Source: Bacteroidota bacterium | GTDB lineage: Bacteria > Bacteroidota > Bacteroidia > Bacteroidales > VadinHA17 | Reading direction: 5' to 3' | Assembly (NCBI GenBank): GCA_015222065.1 | Contig: JADFUQ010000084.1 | Coordinates: 1-16,136, forward strand | DNA length: 16,136 bases | Part shown: piece after piece, positions 6,163-14,188 of the stretch | Position numbering within the stretch: position 1 is the stretch's first letter | Layout: the number at the start of each line of letters is the position of its first letter | Program-made: the position numbers and the translations under genes | The notes under the pieces: generated by a model | What the model saw: the letters and a program-made list of their open reading frames with translations, nothing else | The model's database searches: none | What the model was told of the DNA's origin: nothing

Positions 6163-8499
6163 CTATTTTTTCTTTTTCCTAGAAACTTTTTCCTCTTTTT
6201 CTTCCATTTCTGATTTTAAAGCTGCCAGATCAGTAATATCTCCAAGAGTTGTTTTTTCCAAATTACTTTTTGTTCTTTTTGACGATTTACGTGCTGCAGA
6301 AGAACCGGATTTCCCGGTGGTTTTCTTAGCCGGTTTGTCTTTATCTTCAAAAACACGGCTATGAGATAAAATTATCCGCTTAGCACCTTTGTTAAATTCC
6401 AATACTTTAAATTCCAGTTTTTCATCAACTTTACCTTGCAATCCGTCTTCCTTAACAAGATGTTTTGGAGTAACAAAACCTTCAATACCATATGGCAGAG
6501 TGACAATAGCACCTTTATCGAATACCTCAACAATAGTTCCTTCATGAATTGAATTGACAGTAAATACCGATTCAAACACTTCCCATGGATTTTCTTCCAG
6601 CTGCTTATGTCCAAGGCTCAATCTTCTGTTTTCTACATCGATTTCAAGCACTACTACCTCTATATCAGCTCCTATTGAGGTAAATTCTGCAGGATGCTTA
6701 ATTTTCTTTGTCCATGAAAGATCTGAAATATGAATCAATCCGTCAACACCTTCCTCAATCTCAACAAAAATTCCAAAATTTGTAAAATTCCTCACTTTGG
6801 CTTTATGGTTAGAACCAACAGGATATTTCTTTTCAATTTTTTCCCATGGATCGGGTTTGAGTTGCTTCATCCCAAGAGACATTTTTCGATCTTCCCTGTC
6901 CATTGTAAGTATAACTGCTTCAACTTCATCACCTATCTTAAGAAACTCCTGAGCGCTTCTTAAGTGTTGTGACCATGACATTTCAGAAACATGAATCAGT
7001 CCTTCAACACCGGGAGCAATCTCAATGAAAGCTCCATAATCAGCCATTACAACAACTTTCCCCTTAACCTTGTCACCAACCTTGAGATCTTTGTCAAGTG
7101 ATTCCCATGGATGAGGTGTAAGCTGTTTAATTCCAAGTGCAATTCGTTTCTTATTATCATCAAAATCAAGGATCACAACATTCAGTTTCTTGTCAAGTTC
7201 CACAATCTCATCAGGATGATTTACACGTCCCCACGAAAGATCTGTAATATGAACCAATCCGTCCACACCACCCAGATCAATAAATACCCCATATGATGTA
7301 ATATTCTTGACAGTTCCTTCGAGAACCTGTCCTTTTTCGAGCTTCGCAATAATTTCTTTCTTTTGCTGTTCCAACTCTTCCTCAATCAAAGCTTTGTGCG
7401 AAACGACAACATTCTTGTATTCATGGTTTATTTTTACAACCTTAAACTCCATAGTTTTCTCAACATACATATCGTAATCGCGAATTGGCTTAACATCAAT
7501 CTGGGAACCCGGAAGGAATGATTCGATTCCAAAAACATCAACGATCATACCTCCTTTTGTACGACATTTAATATAACCCTTGATAATTTCATCTTTAGCA
7601 TACGCTTCGTTTACCCTGTCCCACGATTTTAATGCTCTTGCTTTTTTGTGTGAAAGAATAAGCTGACCGTTTTTGTCTTCTTTACTCTCAACATATACTT
7701 CAACGATATCCCCTATTTTAAGTTCCTGGTTATATCTGAACTCATTTAAACTAACTACTCCCTCAGACTTATAACCAATATTGATAACTACTTCTCTTTT
7801 TGTCATTGAGATCACAGTACCGTCAACAACTTCATTTTCAGCAATAGATGAAAGGGTTTCGTCATAAAGGTTCTCATATTCTGCTCTAACTTTTGGTGTA
7901 TAATCATCCTCTTTCACCATAAGACTTTCCCAATCAAAATCATCAAGTGGAGTATTTTCTTCAGTCCCTGATTCTTTTGATTTCTGCTCTGAAACCGGCT
8001 TTTTTTCGATATCTTTTTCTATAGGGGTTTCTTTATTGATTATTGGTTCATCCTTTTCAGTGGCTTTTATATCAATCTCAGGTTCATCCTTTTCAGCAAC
8101 TTTTTTATCAGTCTCAGGTTCATCCTTTTCTGTAACTATCTTATCAGATTCAGGTTCAGGTTCAACCTTTTCAGTAACTATCTTATCAGGTTCGGGTTCA
8201 GGTTCAATCTTTTCAGTAACTATCTTATCAGGTTCAGGTTCAACCTTTTCTTCAGTAAAATCAGCTTTTTTAGTTTTTTTAGCAGGAATTTTTTCCTTTA
8301 CTTCTTTATTATCTTCAACAACTTTTTCATCCTTTTTCTTAGCTGTTGTTTCTTCGGTTATATTAACCTCTTCTTTTTCTGTTTTTTTCAGCTCTGCTTT
8401 TTCTATTTGCCTGGCAGGTTTTTCTTCACTTATTTGGTTTTCATCCGGTTCCGGATTATCTACCATTACATTCTTTTCTTTTTCCGTACTGTTATCCAT
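6163..8499 (-). CDS. rpsA: 30S ribosomal protein S1 with long repetitive N-terminal extension
   Basis: 778 residues. Six S1 RNA-binding domains lie at about 221-286, 303-369, 389-458, 473-545, 560-632 and 647-714, with the typical repeating pattern G-x-V / YGVFIDL / GLVHITDLSW in the central ones. S1 binds mRNA on the small ribosomal subunit and helps initiation, which matters in a phylum with weak Shine-Dalgarno use. Before the first domain are about 220 residues of low-complexity E/K/P/D sequence containing six 12-14-residue repeats (84-160); after the last is a Lys/Ser-rich tail ending in KKKK. S1 of related bacteria is usually around 590-650 residues, so the extra length is in the N-terminal tail. 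ATG at 8499 is chosen; ATG at codon 12 is possible and would not remove the tail. First gene of rpsA-STAS-rnz. Confidence 0.95.
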   Translation of the reverse strand: MDNSTEKEKNVMVDNPEPDENQISEEKPARQIEKAELKKTEKEEVNITEETTAKKKDEKVVEDNKEVKEKIPAKKTKKADFTEEKVEPEPDKIVTEKIEPEPEPDKIVTEKVEPEPESDKIVTEKDEPETDKKVAEKDEPEIDIKATEKDEPIINKETPIEKDIEKKPVSEQKSKESGTEENTPLDDFDWESLMVKEDDYTPKVRAEYENLYDETLSSIAENEVVDGTVISMTKREVVINIGYKSEGVVSLNEFRYNQELKIGDIVEVYVESKEDKNGQLILSHKKARALKSWDRVNEAYAKDEIIKGYIKCRTKGGMIVDVFGIESFLPGSQIDVKPIRDYDMYVEKTMEFKVVKINHEYKNVVVSHKALIEEELEQQKKEIIAKLEKGQVLEGTVKNITSYGVFIDLGGVDGLVHITDLSWGRVNHPDEIVELDKKLNVVILDFDDNKKRIALGIKQLTPHPWESLDKDLKVGDKVKGKVVVMADYGAFIEIAPGVEGLIHVSEMSWSQHLRSAQEFLKIGDEVEAVILTMDREDRKMSLGMKQLKPDPWEKIEKKYPVGSNHKAKVRNFTNFGIFVEIEEGVDGLIHISDLSWTKKIKHPAEFTSIGADIEVVVLEIDVENRRLSLGHKQLEENPWEVFESVFTVNSIHEGTIVEVFDKGAIVTLPYGIEGFVTPKHLVKEDGLQGKVDEKLEFKVLEFNKGAKRIILSHSRVFEDKDKPAKKTTGKSGSSAARKSSKRTKSNLEKTTLGDITDLAALKSEMEEKEEKVSRKKKK
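8020..8250 (-). repeat. In-frame coding minisatellite in rpsA
   Basis: Six tandem units encode EKVEPEPDKIVT, EKIEPEPEPDKIVT, EKVEPEPESDKIVT, EKDEPETDKKVA, EKDEPEIDIKAT and a degenerate EKDEPIINKETPI (residues 84-160). Units are 36-42 bases, all multiples of three, and the first three are nearly identical at the DNA level. The last units have drifted. Unit number could vary between strains without breaking the frame. Confidence 0.85.
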
Positions 8500-8556
8500 G
8501 TGTAAAATAATTAGTTTTTAATAAGTTAGACATTATATAATAATAAAATTGAGGTG

Positions 8557-8564
8557 CAAAATTA
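8557..8564 (-). promoter_or_regulatory. Candidate -7 element for rpsA operon
   Basis: On the minus strand this reads TAATTTTG followed by CACC, a full match to the Bacteroidota -7 consensus TAnnTTTG. Transcription would start about 50 bases before the rpsA ATG. A TTG lies 16 bases upstream of the box, closer than the usual -33 spacing. The remainder of the 319-base divergent gap 8500-8818 is AT-rich with no gene, RNA or tandem repeat seen. Confidence 0.5.
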
Positions 8565-8788
8565 CAATTTTTTTTTGAAACAATACTGACCATTCTTTAA
8601 AAATATTTATAATTATCAGGCAATTACTACCGACACGACTAAAAAGCTTGAAAATTGAGAAATATCCTGGCAAAAAGCGGAAAGGATGCATTAAAATCCT
8701 GCAAATCTTCATATATTAGAATGCTATTTCCAATTAAGCTTCTACCGGCTATTATATTATTCAATATATTTTTCACGTTTTATTTTTC

Positions 8789-8796
8789 TACTTTTG
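8789..8796 (+). promoter_or_regulatory. Candidate -7 element for ugd
   Basis: TACTTTTG matches TAnnTTTG and lies 22 bases before the ugd ATG. No -33 TTTG is visible at the expected distance, and the region is T-rich, so a chance match is possible. Confidence 0.35.
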
Positions 8797-8818
8797 TTTT
8801 CCATCAATATAAAATATC

Positions 8819-10144
8819 ATGAAAGTTTCAATTGTAGGCACCGGATATGTTGGTCTTGTAACCGGTACATGTTTTTCAGAAACAGGGCTTAGTGTAACCT
8901 GTGTTGACATCGATAAAGAAAAGGTAGAAGGATTAAAAAAGGGAAAGGTCCCTATCTATGAACCCGGACTTGAACCAATGATTAAGAGAAATGTTGAAAA
9001 AGGCAGGCTCTTATTCACCACCAAAATAAAAGAAAGTCTTGAGGATGCTGATGCCATATTTATTGCAGTCGGCACACCTCCTGACGAAGATGGCAGTGCC
9101 GACCTGAAACATGTACTTGCTGTTGGCAGAAAGGTAGGACAACTTATTGATCATTACATGGTTATTGTTACAAAAAGCACAGTACCTGTTGGCACAGCAG
9201 AAAAAGTTAGAAAAGTTGTCAGGGAAGAAATTACTAAACGGGGTGCAGATGTTGAATTTGACATGGCATCGAATCCTGAATTTCTAAAAGAAGGTGCTGC
9301 TATTCAGGACTTCCTTAGACCAGACCGGATTGTTATTGGTATTGATTCTGAAAAGGCAAGAAAAACTATGGAACGCCTTTACAAACCATTTGTACTGAAT
9401 AACCATCCGATATATTTTATGAATATTCCATCTTCCGAACTAACAAAATACACTGCAAACTCCATGCTGGCAACAAAAATCAGCTTTATGAACGATATAG
9501 CTAATCTTTGCGAGATACTGGGAGCTGATGTAAATATGGTCAGGAAAGGAATTGGAAGTGACACACGAATCGGGAAAAAATTCATTTATCCCGGAGCCGG
9601 CTACGGCGGATCATGTTTCCCAAAAGATGTACGGGCCCTTATCCGCACTGCTGCTAACAATAAATACCCTCTCAGAATTCTACAGGCTGTTGAGGATGTT
9701 AACTATAGCCAGAAAGAAGTGATCTTTAATAAAATAATGAAGCACTTCAATGGAAATATCAAAGGTAAAACCATTGCCATTTGGGGATTGTCATTCAAAC
9801 CTCAAACTGACGATATGCGCGAAGCATCTTCATTGGTTATTATTGACAAACTGCTTAATGAAGGCGCCAGCGTAAAAGCTTATGATCCGGCAGCAATGGA
9901 CGAAACAAAACGAATACTTGGTGATAAAATAGAATATGCCACCGATCAATATGAAGCGCTTATTGACACCGATGCTTTGGTACTGATTACCGAATGGTCG
10001 GAATTCCGTATGCCAAACTTCAGGGTAATAGAAAAGCTTCTGAAGAAAAAGGTTATTTTTGACGGACGAAATATTTACGATATGGAAGAAATGGAAGAGA
10101 ACGGCTTTGTGTATTACGCTATCGGAAGAGGTAAGCAATTATAA
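8819..10144 (+). CDS. ugd: UDP-glucose 6-dehydrogenase
   Basis: 441 residues, usual length for the UDP-glucose/GDP-mannose dehydrogenase family. The N-terminal Rossmann motif GTGYVGLVTGTCFSETG (7-23) binds NAD; the central domain has SELTKYTAN with Lys210; the catalytic cysteine is Cys266 in GAGYGGSCFPKD; the C-terminal domain has WGLSFKPQTDDMREASS. It oxidises UDP-glucose twice to UDP-glucuronate. The following gene, 12 bases on, uses this product, so the two form a UDP-xylose pathway unit. The UDP-glucose-specific assignment over UDP-ManNAc or GDP-mannose rests on the close overall resemblance of the active-site segment and on the neighbour. Confidence 0.95.
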   Translation: MKVSIVGTGYVGLVTGTCFSETGLSVTCVDIDKEKVEGLKKGKVPIYEPGLEPMIKRNVEKGRLLFTTKIKESLEDADAIFIAVGTPPDEDGSADLKHVLAVGRKVGQLIDHYMVIVTKSTVPVGTAEKVRKVVREEITKRGADVEFDMASNPEFLKEGAAIQDFLRPDRIVIGIDSEKARKTMERLYKPFVLNNHPIYFMNIPSSELTKYTANSMLATKISFMNDIANLCEILGADVNMVRKGIGSDTRIGKKFIYPGAGYGGSCFPKDVRALIRTAANNKYPLRILQAVEDVNYSQKEVIFNKIMKHFNGNIKGKTIAIWGLSFKPQTDDMREASSLVIIDKLLNEGASVKAYDPAAMDETKRILGDKIEYATDQYEALIDTDALVLITEWSEFRMPNFRVIEKLLKKKVIFDGRNIYDMEEMEENGFVYYAIGRGKQL

Positions 10145-10156
10145 TTTTATTGCTAT

Positions 10157-11095
10157 ATGAAACGAATACTTATAACAGGAGGAGCCGGTTTTATCGGCTC
10201 CTATCTTTGCGAACGGTTACTTAATGAAGGAAACGAAGTAATATCTGTGGATAACTACTTCACCGGAGCAAAGTCAAATATTGTTCACCTTCTGGATAAT
10301 CCGTATTTTGAACTTATCCGGCATGATGTCACCATGCCATTTTTCATCGAGGTAGATGAAATATACAATATGGCGTGTCCCGCTTCACCCATTCATTATC
10401 AATATAATGCTATTAAAACCATAAAAACATCCGTGATGGGTGCAATAAATATCCTGGGACTGGCAAAACGTATTAAAGCCAAGATTTTACAGGCTTCCAC
10501 AAGTGAGGTTTATGGTGATCCCAAAATACACCCGCAACCTGAAACATATTGGGGCAATGTAAATCCCATTGGACCCAGGTCATGCTATGATGAAGGGAAA
10601 AGATGTGCTGAATCCCTGTTTGTTAACTATCATGAACAAAACAATGTCAGGATAAAAATCGCCAGGATCTTCAATACATACGGTCCGAGAATGCACCCCA
10701 ACGACGGAAGAGTGGTTTCTAACTTCATTGTTCAGGCACTAAACGGAAAAGATATTACCATTTATGGTGATGGTTCACAAACCAGAAGTTTTCAATACGT
10801 TGATGACCTGGTAAATGGGATGATCAAACTGATGGAAACCCCGGATTCCATTTCAGGACCTATAAATATTGGCAACCCAGATGAATTCTCAATTAAAGAG
10901 CTTGCCGAAAAAGTTATTAATATTACCGGTTCAAAATCAAAAATCACCTTCGAACCTTTGCCTACAGACGATCCGACACAAAGAAGGCCCAATATATCAA
11001 AAGCTAAAGAAGTACTAAAATGGGAACCTAAAATTAAACTTGAAGAAGGACTTGTAAAAACAATAGAGTATTTTAAGAAAACCCTCTTTTTGTAA
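10157..11095 (+). CDS. UDP-glucuronate decarboxylase (UDP-xylose synthase)
   Basis: 312-residue extended short-chain dehydrogenase. The NAD motif GGAGFIGSYL is at 8-17; STSEVYGDP is at 114-122; the catalytic Tyr144 and Lys148 are in SCYDEGKRCAE. Segments NPIGPRSCYDEGKR, RMHPNDGRVVSNFI and GDGSQTRSFQYVDDLVNG are those of UDP-xylose synthase rather than dTDP-glucose dehydratase or UDP-glucose epimerase. It converts UDP-glucuronate to UDP-xylose with CO2 release, via a 4-keto intermediate and bound NAD. Start ATG at 10157, 12 bases after ugd, whose product is its substrate. UDP-xylose would feed surface polysaccharide or glycan synthesis; no transferase is present nearby. Confidence 0.93.
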   Translation: MKRILITGGAGFIGSYLCERLLNEGNEVISVDNYFTGAKSNIVHLLDNPYFELIRHDVTMPFFIEVDEIYNMACPASPIHYQYNAIKTIKTSVMGAINILGLAKRIKAKILQASTSEVYGDPKIHPQPETYWGNVNPIGPRSCYDEGKRCAESLFVNYHEQNNVRIKIARIFNTYGPRMHPNDGRVVSNFIVQALNGKDITIYGDGSQTRSFQYVDDLVNGMIKLMETPDSISGPINIGNPDEFSIKELAEKVINITGSKSKITFEPLPTDDPTQRRPNISKAKEVLKWEPKIKLEEGLVKTIEYFKKTLFL

Positions 11096-11143
11096 AATCA
11101 CCCTGTTTTCCGGGTTTCCCTGTTAAAATATTCATTAATGAGT

Positions 11144-11375
11144 GTCTGTCCATAAAGTCAGGCATTCTTGAAATAAAGCACCAATGAATAAATAACAAAT
11201 CTCAAAAAACAAATAACAAATAATATCCAATGTTCGAAAAAACAAAATCCAAACAGCACATATACAAGATTTTGTTTGATTTTTGAGTCATTAGAATTTG
11301 AAATTTATTTGTATTTTGGTGCTTGTCATTTGTAATTTTTTCTATTTACTTTAACTTTTGACTTTATAGACGGTC
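11144..11375. repeat. ~232-bp imperfect palindromic element, MITE-like
   Basis: The outer ends GTCTGTCCATAAAGTCA (11144-11160) and the reverse complement of 11359-11375 match at 14 of 17 bases. Inside, AAGCACCAA (11176-11184) mirrors TTGGTGCTT (11316-11324), and AAACAAAATC (11240-11249) pairs perfectly with GATTTTGTTT (11268-11277) around an 18-base centre. The left arm includes a heptad run AAATAAC, AAATCTC, AAAAAAC, AAATAAC, AAATAAT (11190-11224). There is no open reading frame of note and no clear target duplication. It accounts for most of the 321-base gap 11096-11416 between the UDP-xylose synthase and rfbA. Confidence 0.7.
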
Positions 11376-11416
11376 TCTATTTAGTTCTAATAAATAAAAT
11401 AAAACAAGCTATCAGT

Positions 11417-12298
11417 ATGAAAGGACTTATTCTTGCCGGAGGATCCGGCACCAGGCTTTATCCCATTACACAAAGTATCTCGAAACAGATAATCCCGGTA
11501 TATGATAAACCGATGATCTATTATCCATTATCGGTATTGATGCTGGCAGGTATCAGGGAAATACTTATCATTTCCACTCCTGATGATATTCATCTTTACC
11601 GGAAACTATTTGGTGATGGTAATCAGTTGGGATTGGAGATATCATACGAAGTACAACCCTCACCTGATGGATTGGCACAAGCCTTTATTATTGGTGAGAA
11701 ATTTATTGGTGATGAGACCGCATGTCTTGTACTTGGCGATAATATCTTCTACGGTCATGGATTCGGAAAAGAGTTACTCGAAACCTCAAAACTGAAAGAT
11801 GGTGCAGTAATATTTGGATATTACGTCACCGATCCTGAACGTTATGGTGTAGTTGATTTTGATGAAACAGGAAAAGTCCTTAGCATTGAAGAAAAACCGA
11901 AACAGCCAAAATCAAACTATGCTGTTACCGGTCTTTATTTCTATAGTAATGATGTTGTTGAAAAAGCTAAAAATCTGAAACCATCAGCCAGAGGTGAACT
12001 GGAAATTACCGATCTGAACAAACTTTATCTTGAAGAAGACAGGTTACAGGTAAAATTGCTGGGCCGCGGAAATGCATGGCTAGATACGGGAACCCATAAA
12101 AGCCTCTTGCAAGCTTCTAATTATATTGCTACTCTCGAAGAAAGACAAGGACTGAAAGTCTCTTGTATTGAAGAAATTGCATTTATAAGAGGTTATATTG
12201 ACAGAAAACAATTAACTGAATTGGCAAAACCTCTTAAAAAGAATCAGTATGGGCAATACCTGATAAGACTGGCTGATGAGAAAACAAAGATTTTTTAA
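11417..12298 (+). CDS. rfbA: Glucose-1-phosphate thymidylyltransferase
   Basis: 293 residues, normal for RmlA. The nucleotide-binding GGSGTRL is at 8-14, SKQIIPVYDKPMIYYP at 22-37, the metal-site Asp107 in LGDNIFYG, GELEITDLN at 192-200 and WLDTGTH with Asp222. It joins dTTP and glucose-1-phosphate to give dTDP-glucose, the first step to dTDP-L-rhamnose. Start ATG at 11417, 41 bases after the palindromic element. rfbC follows after 11 bases and must be cotranscribed. The downstream phosphohexomutase could supply its substrate. Confidence 0.96.
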   Translation: MKGLILAGGSGTRLYPITQSISKQIIPVYDKPMIYYPLSVLMLAGIREILIISTPDDIHLYRKLFGDGNQLGLEISYEVQPSPDGLAQAFIIGEKFIGDETACLVLGDNIFYGHGFGKELLETSKLKDGAVIFGYYVTDPERYGVVDFDETGKVLSIEEKPKQPKSNYAVTGLYFYSNDVVEKAKNLKPSARGELEITDLNKLYLEEDRLQVKLLGRGNAWLDTGTHKSLLQASNYIATLEERQGLKVSCIEEIAFIRGYIDRKQLTELAKPLKKNQYGQYLIRLADEKTKIF

Positions 12299-12309
12299 GA
12301 AACCTTATT

Positions 12310-12867
12310 ATGGAAATACTCAAAACCGAAATACCTGATCTGTTGATTCTCAAACCCAAAGTATTTGAAGATGAAAGGGGATATTTTTTTGAAAGCTATA
12401 ATGAGAAAAACCTGGCAGACCATGACATACTAATACAATTTGTACAGGATAACCAGTCAAAATCTTCTTTTGGAGTAATACGCGGACTACATTACCAATT
12501 GGCTCCGTATTCACAGACAAAACTGGTAAGGGTACTGGAAGGTGAGATACTGGATGTTGGAGTGGATATTCGAAAAAAATCCCCTACATTCGGAAAATGG
12601 TACAGTCACAAACTTAGTGCTGAAAATAAGGAACAGATGCTGGTCCCGTCCGGCTTCGCCCATGGGTTTTCTGTTTTGAGCAAAATAGCTGTTGTCTTTT
12701 ATAAATGTGATAAACTTTATCATCCTGAATCAGAAAGAGGAATAATGTATAATGACCCGGAATTATGTATCGACTGGGAAATTGAACCTGAAAAGGCGAT
12801 CATTTCTGCCAAGGATAAATGTAATCCCTTTTTAAAAGATGCTGAAATGAATTTTATTAGCAAATAA
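12310..12867 (+). CDS. rfbC: dTDP-4-dehydrorhamnose 3,5-epimerase
   Basis: 185 residues, typical RmlC cupin. Conserved DERGYFFESYN (21-31), RGLHYQ with catalytic His61 (58-63), Lys71 in TKLVRVLEG, and probable catalytic Tyr131 in VVFYKCDKLYHPE; the His-Tyr and His-Lys spacings equal those of characterised RmlC. It epimerises dTDP-4-keto-6-deoxy-glucose at C3 and C5. Eleven bases after rfbA; a 198-base repeat-filled gap then separates it from rfbD. Confidence 0.96.
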   Translation: MEILKTEIPDLLILKPKVFEDERGYFFESYNEKNLADHDILIQFVQDNQSKSSFGVIRGLHYQLAPYSQTKLVRVLEGEILDVGVDIRKKSPTFGKWYSHKLSAENKEQMLVPSGFAHGFSVLSKIAVVFYKCDKLYHPESERGIMYNDPELCIDWEIEPEKAIISAKDKCNPFLKDAEMNFISK

Positions 12868-12878
12868 AAGGACTGTAA

Positions 12879-12973
12879 TTTGAAGTTTGAGGTTTGAAGA
12901 AGAAAAAGTCGAAAGTCAAAGGTCGAAAGTCGAAGAGGGAAGAATTGTGATGCAGTGATGCAGTGATGCAGTG
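12879..12973. repeat. Heptad then octad tandem repeats between rfbC and rfbD
   Basis: From 12879 to 12934 there are eight words in unbroken 7-base register: TTTGAAG, TTTGAGG, TTTGAAG, AAGAAAA, AGTCGAA, AGTCAAA, GGTCGAA, AGTCGAA. After a 12-base interval, GTGATGCA repeats three times plus a partial copy (12947-12973). The array starts 11 bases after the rfbC stop codon. No coding potential seen. Confidence 0.8.
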
Positions 12974-12981
12974 TGAAGAGT

Positions 12982-13009
12982 ATGAAGTTAAAGTTTTTCT
13001 TAACTTCAT
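12982..13009. other. Perfect 10-bp hairpin in the rfbC-rfbD gap
   Basis: ATGAAGTTAA (12982-12991) pairs with TTAACTTCAT (13000-13009) around an 8-base loop. The stem is AT-rich and not followed by a T run, so it is a poor intrinsic terminator. It could affect the mRNA between rfbC and rfbD or be a by-product of the neighbouring short repeats. An AAGGAG at 13030-13035 is too far from the rfbD start to be its ribosome binding site. Confidence 0.4.
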
Positions 13010-13065
13010 CATTCGAACTTCGTCTTTCCAAGGAGTTTGAGCTAAATAACTAAACACTTTTACTT

Positions 13066-13941
13066 ATGATAAAAAATATTCTGGTAACCGGGTCGTACGG
13101 GCAACTTGGAAATGAACTTCACGAGTTAGCAGATCAGGGTCTGCCTTACCATTTTATCTGGACCGATGTCGATACCCTGGATATCACTGATAAAAAAGCA
13201 TTGAAAAACTTTGTTAAGAAGAATCCTATCGACCTACTGATCAATTGTGCTGCATACACTGCTGTTGATAAAGCTGAAGAAGAAAAAGAAATAGCTGAAT
13301 TAATAAACACAAAAGCTGTTGGACTATTAACAAAAACCTGTAAAGAAAACGGTGCAAAATTCATTCATGTTTCCACCGATTATGTTTTCAATGGTAAAAC
13401 TTTTCAACCATACAAGGAAACCGATACTCCAAGCGCTAACTCAATCTACGGAATATCCAAACTAAAAGGAGAGGAAGAAGCTCTGAAATACGATAATGCT
13501 TTGATTATCAGAACAGCCTGGCTTTACTCATCCCATGGGAAGAACTTTGTGAAAACCATGTTACGACTTGGCGTTGAAAGAGAATCAGTAAGTGTTATCT
13601 TCGATCAGATTGGGTCACCCACCTATGCTCATGATCTGGCTAAAGCGATAATTAACATCATTGACCATGCAAATAAAAACAATAAAGATTTTAACCCCGG
13701 GATATATAACTTCACAAACGAGGGTGTATGCAGTTGGTATGATTTTGCAGTATCCATAATGAAGTTTGCAGAACTTCCATGTAAAGTACTCCCTATAGAA
13801 ACCAAAGATTATATTTTACCAGCCAGTCGTCCTTTTTATAGTGTTCTTAACAAAAGTAAGATCCGTAGTACTTTCAAAATTGAGATTCCCCACTGGGAAG
13901 AAAGTCTTGATAAATGCATCAAGAAAATGAACAGGGAATAA
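13066..13941 (+). CDS. rfbD: dTDP-4-dehydrorhamnose reductase
   Basis: 291 residues, normal for RmlD. The NAD(P) motif TGSYGQLGNEL is at 8-18; NCAAYTAVDKAE at 60-71; HVSTDYVFNG at 101-110; the catalytic Tyr128 and Lys132 are in YGISK. RTAWLYSSHGKNFV and DQIGSPTYAHDLA complete the family pattern. It reduces dTDP-4-keto-L-rhamnose to dTDP-L-rhamnose. Start ATG at 13066. The order rfbA-rfbC-rfbD is the common one, but rfbB is not next to it. Confidence 0.95.
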   Translation: MIKNILVTGSYGQLGNELHELADQGLPYHFIWTDVDTLDITDKKALKNFVKKNPIDLLINCAAYTAVDKAEEEKEIAELINTKAVGLLTKTCKENGAKFIHVSTDYVFNGKTFQPYKETDTPSANSIYGISKLKGEEEALKYDNALIIRTAWLYSSHGKNFVKTMLRLGVERESVSVIFDQIGSPTYAHDLAKAIINIIDHANKNNKDFNPGIYNFTNEGVCSWYDFAVSIMKFAELPCKVLPIETKDYILPASRPFYSVLNKSKIRSTFKIEIPHWEESLDKCIKKMNRE

Positions 13942-14022
13942 TGGAATGTTGGAAAAATGGAATAGTGGAAGAATGGGAAGAATAGAAGATTGGAATAGTG
14001 GAAGAATGGAATGATGGGAAGA
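13942..14022. repeat. Octad repeat TGGAAxxx starting at the rfbD stop codon
   Basis: Starting on the first base after the rfbD stop, words in 8-base register read TGGAATGT, TGGAAAAA, TGGAATAG, TGGAAGAA, TGGGAAGA; a 9-base interruption follows, then TGGAATAG, TGGAAGAA, TGGAATGA, TGGGAAGA. The same region also shows a 33-base higher-order period (13958 and 13991). It is strongly purine-rich on this strand. Confidence 0.8.
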
Positions 14023-14032
14023 GTGAAGAAAC

Positions 14033-14051
14033 GACTGGGCGACTGGGCGAC
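14033..14051. repeat. Direct repeat GACTGGGC x2
   Basis: GACTGGGC occurs at 14033-14040 and 14041-14048, followed by a partial GAC. A related word, GACTGGGC, also occurs once at the end of the heptad block near 1309-1316. Confidence 0.6.
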
Positions 14052-14095
14052 GAAAAGCGGCAAATAATGAGAAATGAGTGAAGCAACGTAGCATC

Positions 14096-14133
14096 TAACG
14101 AATTAACAAATTAACAAATAACCATTAACGAAG
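14096..14133. repeat. Octad repeat TAACAAAT
   Basis: TAACGAAT, TAACAAAT, TAACAAAT (14096-14119), six bases, then TAACGAAG (14126-14133). It lies in the 336-base gap between rfbD and the phosphohexomutase, which holds no gene; apart from the four repeat blocks the gap is plain AT-rich sequence. Confidence 0.65.
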
Positions 14134-14188
14134 TGAAGAAAGTTTGATTTTTAAAGTCCCGTTTGAGATTAAGAACACGAGAACACCC

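Noticed and set aside
8036..8521. Plus-strand open frame of 161 codons rich in Ser and Phe
   Set aside because: It is the antisense of the rpsA repeat tail, with periodicity explained entirely by the repeats; no protein family resemblance.
10157..11095. Reading this epimerase-family gene as rfbB (dTDP-glucose 4,6-dehydratase)
   Set aside because: The segments around the catalytic Tyr and RMHPNDGRVVSNF match UDP-xylose synthase, and it directly follows ugd.
11350..11373. Promoter within the right arm of the palindrome driving rfbA (TAACTTTTGAC, TTTATAG)
   Set aside because: The spacing does not fit TAnnTTTG exactly, and the T/A-rich repeat makes chance matches likely; left uncalled.
13030..13035. 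AAGGAG as ribosome binding site for rfbD
   Set aside because: It is 30 bases from the ATG, outside the functional range.
13816..14094. Minus-strand open frames rich in Phe, His and Ser across 13816-14094
   Set aside because: These arise from the octad repeat and the antisense of rfbD; low complexity and no homology signal.
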